Below are positions 61,328 through 64,000 of a stretch of 64,000 nucleotides of DNA, piece by piece; position 1 is the stretch's first letter; each line of letters opens with the position of its first letter. The DNA is taken from assembly GCF_019649055.1 (NCBI RefSeq), contig NW_026570246.1, positions 992,001 through 1,056,000 on the forward strand. The letters are read 5' to 3'. The notes under the pieces are model-generated. The model saw only the letters and a list, made by a program, of their open reading frames with translations. It had not been told where the DNA came from and made no database searches. This stretch comes from Paramacrobiotus metropolitanus. Lineage: Eukaryota; Tardigrada; Eutardigrada; Parachela; Macrobiotidae. Position numbers and translations under genes: made by a program.

Positions 61328-61891
61328 ATGAGCCAGATTACTGAGAATGTGCAGGAGACGGGAAACCGCCGCCTTGACAATAAGAGCGCATTGTCCGCCA
61401 ACACAACTGCTTCTCACTTCTGGGATGACGTGGTGGAATGGGAGAAGTGGTCCAAGGAGAAGCAACTGAACGAGCGTATAACACAGTTGTTAGCGCAGGC
61501 GGCTGTTAAGCCGCCGAAAGAGGCTGTCTTCTCCGCGGAACATATACAGATCCGCCAGTGGCTGGCCGGGATACGAGCCCGCCGTGAGGAAATGACGGAG
61601 GATATCATTCGCGGTGTCTCCCAGCTCCGTGCGGCACAGCGCAAAGTGGACACTGTCGCTGCGGTTGCCGATAAGCGGCTGAGTGAGTTTTCCGAGATAT
61701 TGGCCCAGATGGCCATACGGGACGAACAGGCGCACACGACGACGGAGCGAAGTCGACTGCTGGACGATGAATCCATCGACGAGTGCGGCAGTCGCGTGGG
61801 GCCACGGGATCCGAAACGCCGCTATCCAGATTCCCCTGAATTTGTGCCGAATAAGGCGCCGAAGCTGCAGACCGCGGAATCAGGCGAATAA
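61328..61891 (+). CDS. Single-exon orphan gene, helical charged protein
   Basis: An intronless frame of 187 residues starting at an ATG with A at -3. The protein is rich in Glu, Arg and Ala. Residues about 38-125 look helical with coiled-coil-like heptads (HFWDDVVEWEKWSKEKQ, then RREEMTEDIIRGVSQLRAAQRK). The tail is polar, with Thr, Asp and Pro, and KRRYPDSPEFVPNKAPK could act as a nuclear localisation signal. No signal peptide, membrane segment or known domain was recognised. Lack of introns is unusual beside its intron-rich neighbours and could reflect retroposition. AATAAA follows 10 bases after the stop. Confidence 0.7.
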   Translation: MSQITENVQETGNRRLDNKSALSANTTASHFWDDVVEWEKWSKEKQLNERITQLLAQAAVKPPKEAVFSAEHIQIRQWLAGIRARREEMTEDIIRGVSQLRAAQRKVDTVAAVADKRLSEFSEILAQMAIRDEQAHTTTERSRLLDDESIDECGSRVGPRDPKRRYPDSPEFVPNKAPKLQTAESGE

Positions 61892-61901
61892 CAAGTTGGG
61901 A

Positions 61902-61907
61902 AATAAA
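61902..61907 (+). promoter_or_regulatory. Polyadenylation signal AATAAA
   Basis: Lies 10 bases past the stop codon of the single-exon gene and is followed by a T-rich region, implying a very short 3' untranslated region. Confidence 0.7.
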
Positions 61908-62724
61908 TTGCCTTTCCAGTTAGCCGCGGTGGAGCTTTTTTTCTTATACGATCATATCGTTTTACTTTTTTATCTTTACAGTTTTTTTTGCTTGCTTTTG
62001 TTTGAAATTTTGCTGTAAACGCAGTCACAAACTCTTTATGCCAATACGAAAATTGGAAATCGGTTAACCTGAAATTTTTGGTGCTGCTGCGGGAAATTTT
62101 TTGAATGCCTGGCGTGATTGCTTAAATTGGTTTTTTTTTGTGGTTTTGTTTGAAAGGTTTTGATTCCCACGAATGTGGCCTTCATATTAGCTGTTTTGCT
62201 ATCAGCCGACTGCATGGCGAAAGTTTGAAAATGTGCACGAGAATTAAGTGAAGTAAATGATTGAAGTTTAATACTGCAACCATGTCGAATGCGCACTTTT
62301 ACTCCGACAAGATAAAACTGAAATATGCAAAAAATCCCAGACTGGCACAATAAAACCTGCCAAAAAAGACATGTCCACCGACACTGCCCATATGAATACA
62401 ATATAGCTTGTGGTTAAATGGTCAAACAAACGCCCTGAAGTAATTAATCAATAATCCACACAAAAGAAAAGAGATCCCGGTAGTTATCGAATCCCAGTGC
62501 AGCGTAGACATGAATTTAAAACAGAGAGACAACAACAGGTTAAAATAAACACGGACACACGATTCGCTCTACTTCGCCGTCAATACATAGATGGATTTTT
62601 GTCGTATTTCCCCGATTCTTGTAACGACGGCACCAACACGTGCACATTCCCGCCCGCCGAATGCGCACACACATCTCTATACACGGGAAAGCGGCGTCAC
62701 AGCGTGCTGCTGCAAAGATCGCTC
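61908..62724. other. Intergenic between convergent genes
   Basis: Holds the 3' untranslated region of the beta-TrCP gene (minus strand). Short frames at 62497-62793 (+) overlap its last exon in antisense and have no support. Confidence 0.55.
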
Positions 62725-64000
62725 TCATTTCAGAGGAATGCTCCGTTCGGCATCACCGCGACTGTGGCTGCGGGAACCGTGCGGATGAGGTAGTGTGATG
62801 GCCGCATTGTTGAAGAAATCCCACACCAGGATCGTGTCGTCGTGGCTGCTGCTTACTATCTGGAATTCATCGAACTGAAGGCGAAATACACGACCGGTGT
62901 GCTCCTAAACATCAGAGTTGTATTAAAAATAACCACCACAAATAAATTTTGCATCGCATCACACTCTGTAATTTTCAACTCTCAGTATTTTCTTGTGCAT
63001 TACACCACACCGCACCACACAACACAAATAAATTTTCTGAAAATTAATCTTTTTCGTGATGCAAGCAGATATCAATCAGTTAATTATTTACCACCAAGGT
63101 CTTGACACAAAGCGATGACGCCATGGTTCGGGGGTCTAAAGCGGCTTGGAGATCCCAAATCTTGATTTTTCTGAAACGCAACAAAGTAACTTTACTAAAT
63201 GGTTCAAAGCAGGAGATCTGTAGCATACACCGTACCCATCATACGCTCCGCTCACAATCCGTTTGCTATCAAATCTTATACAACGCACCAACTCCTCGTG
63301 ACCTTCCAAAACACGCAAACACGCGCCGCATTCGATGTCCCACAATCTACAAGGTAATTTTCATCTCGTTATTTGTAAAATTAATTTGCAAAGAAAAATG
63401 TAAGCGCATACCTGATTGTGTTATCGGAACTGCCACTGGCAATTAAGCGCTCCTTATACTGTAGACAGGCAATGCCTCGTTTGTGGCCTTGCAAAGTTCT
63501 GACAAATTCACACGTCGATGTGTTCCAAACCTAAAACATAAAAAGGGGTTGAGCAATTTTTCAAATAGTCTGATCAAATCACAATTAGGTAAATGAATTT
63601 CGTTAAACAAAGCCGGAAGGAAACAGCTACAAAACAGATTTGTGGCGATGTCGATTCGCCGACAAGCATCTCGTCGGCCTTTAAAGATGCAGACCGCACT
63701 TTTAATGACCATGGGAAACTACGTAAACACAGTGAAATGCAAAGTAGTCCGACTACACCACACACACTATGCATAATACGCTAAAGCCAACAGAGAGCAA
63801 GCTGCACTTGTACTCTCGACCAGAGACAAACATACCTTAATGGTTCGATCACCGGAGGCGGACACAATATATTTATCATCAAAATCCACGACATTCACCG
63901 CAGCTCGATGACCGACGAGGACACGGCGTAGTCCGATATCTTTGGGAGAATTCATGTCCCACACGGCGATGGAACGGTCTTTGGAACAAGTGACCATCAT
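62725..64000 (-). CDS. BTRC/FBXW11: Beta-TrCP / FBXW11 (slimb) F-box WD40 protein, 3' part
   Basis: Five exons are in the window: from beyond 64000 to 63836, 63530-63412, 63346-63236, 63170-63092 and 62904-62725. The product is the substrate receptor of the SCF ubiquitin ligase; its WD40 propeller binds phosphorylated DSG-type degrons (beta-catenin, IkB, Ci/Gli families). Seen here are the last propeller blades, nearly identical to the animal orthologues: [92 protein letters not shown] and [13 protein letters not shown]. The final 30 residues (from [11 protein letters not shown]) are less conserved. The F-box and N-terminus lie outside the window. Confidence 0.96.

Noticed and set aside
62497-62793. 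Plus-strand frame of 98 codons at the beta-TrCP 3' end
   Set aside because: It overlaps the last exon of beta-TrCP in antisense and has no independent support.
1-64000. Bacterial contamination, operon structure or CRISPR array
   Set aside because: All recognised genes are animal-type with GT-AG introns and polyadenylation signals. The tandem repeats are coding modules, not spacer-separated direct repeats.

Overview
The window is eukaryotic, from an invertebrate animal with a compact genome. Genes are split by many short GT-AG introns, polyadenylation signals are AATAAA, and the conserved proteins are animal orthologues (exportin-7, proteasome subunit Rpn12/PSMD8, beta-TrCP, a clarin). Intergenic DNA carries small DNA transposons and a mariner. 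I cannot name the phylum; a small-genome ecdysozoan such as a tardigrade is only a weak inference.

Layout. 1-9.4 kb: a six-exon clarin-like membrane protein gene (minus), an intact mariner element, two MITE-like elements and a hairpin. 9.4-16.7 kb: Cys-rich gene A (plus), a secreted protein of about 1,977 residues with 21 copies of a six-cysteine module separated by Pro/Thr-rich linkers. 16.7-20.8 kb: no gene recognised. 20.8-40.2 kb: Cys-rich gene B (plus, 11 exons), a predicted secreted protein of about 5,350 residues with about 77 copies of the same module. 41.3-50.2 kb: PSMD8 (minus) and XPO7 (plus), head to head across about 1.1 kb. 50.4-60.5 kb: a reshuffled, duplicated region with a decayed SLC35F-type transporter copy, two copies of an unrecognised gene, a broken ABCF2-like gene and a better preserved SLC35F-type transporter. 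61.3-61.9 kb: a single-exon orphan gene. 62.7-64 kb: the 3' end of a beta-TrCP/FBXW11 gene (minus) that continues past the window.

The most unusual content is the tandem pair of modular Cys-rich genes. Each module follows C-x12-C-x9-C-x10-C-x5-CC with an N-G before the second Cys and a (K/R/T)S before the fourth. The spacing, with a terminal CC, loosely resembles clip domains, but I do not recognise the family. Signal peptides, mucin-like Thr/Pro linkers, very high Cys content and no transmembrane segment suggest extracellular matrix, cuticle or secretion proteins (inference). Module subtypes change along gene B, the 3' exon shows recent multi-module duplications, and introns 8 and 9 cut modules at the same place, so the gene's growth history can be read.

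Three single-base frame breaks in genes A and B are each explained by one missing base, so they may be sequence errors. The housekeeping genes have no evident functional link to the Cys-rich pair.
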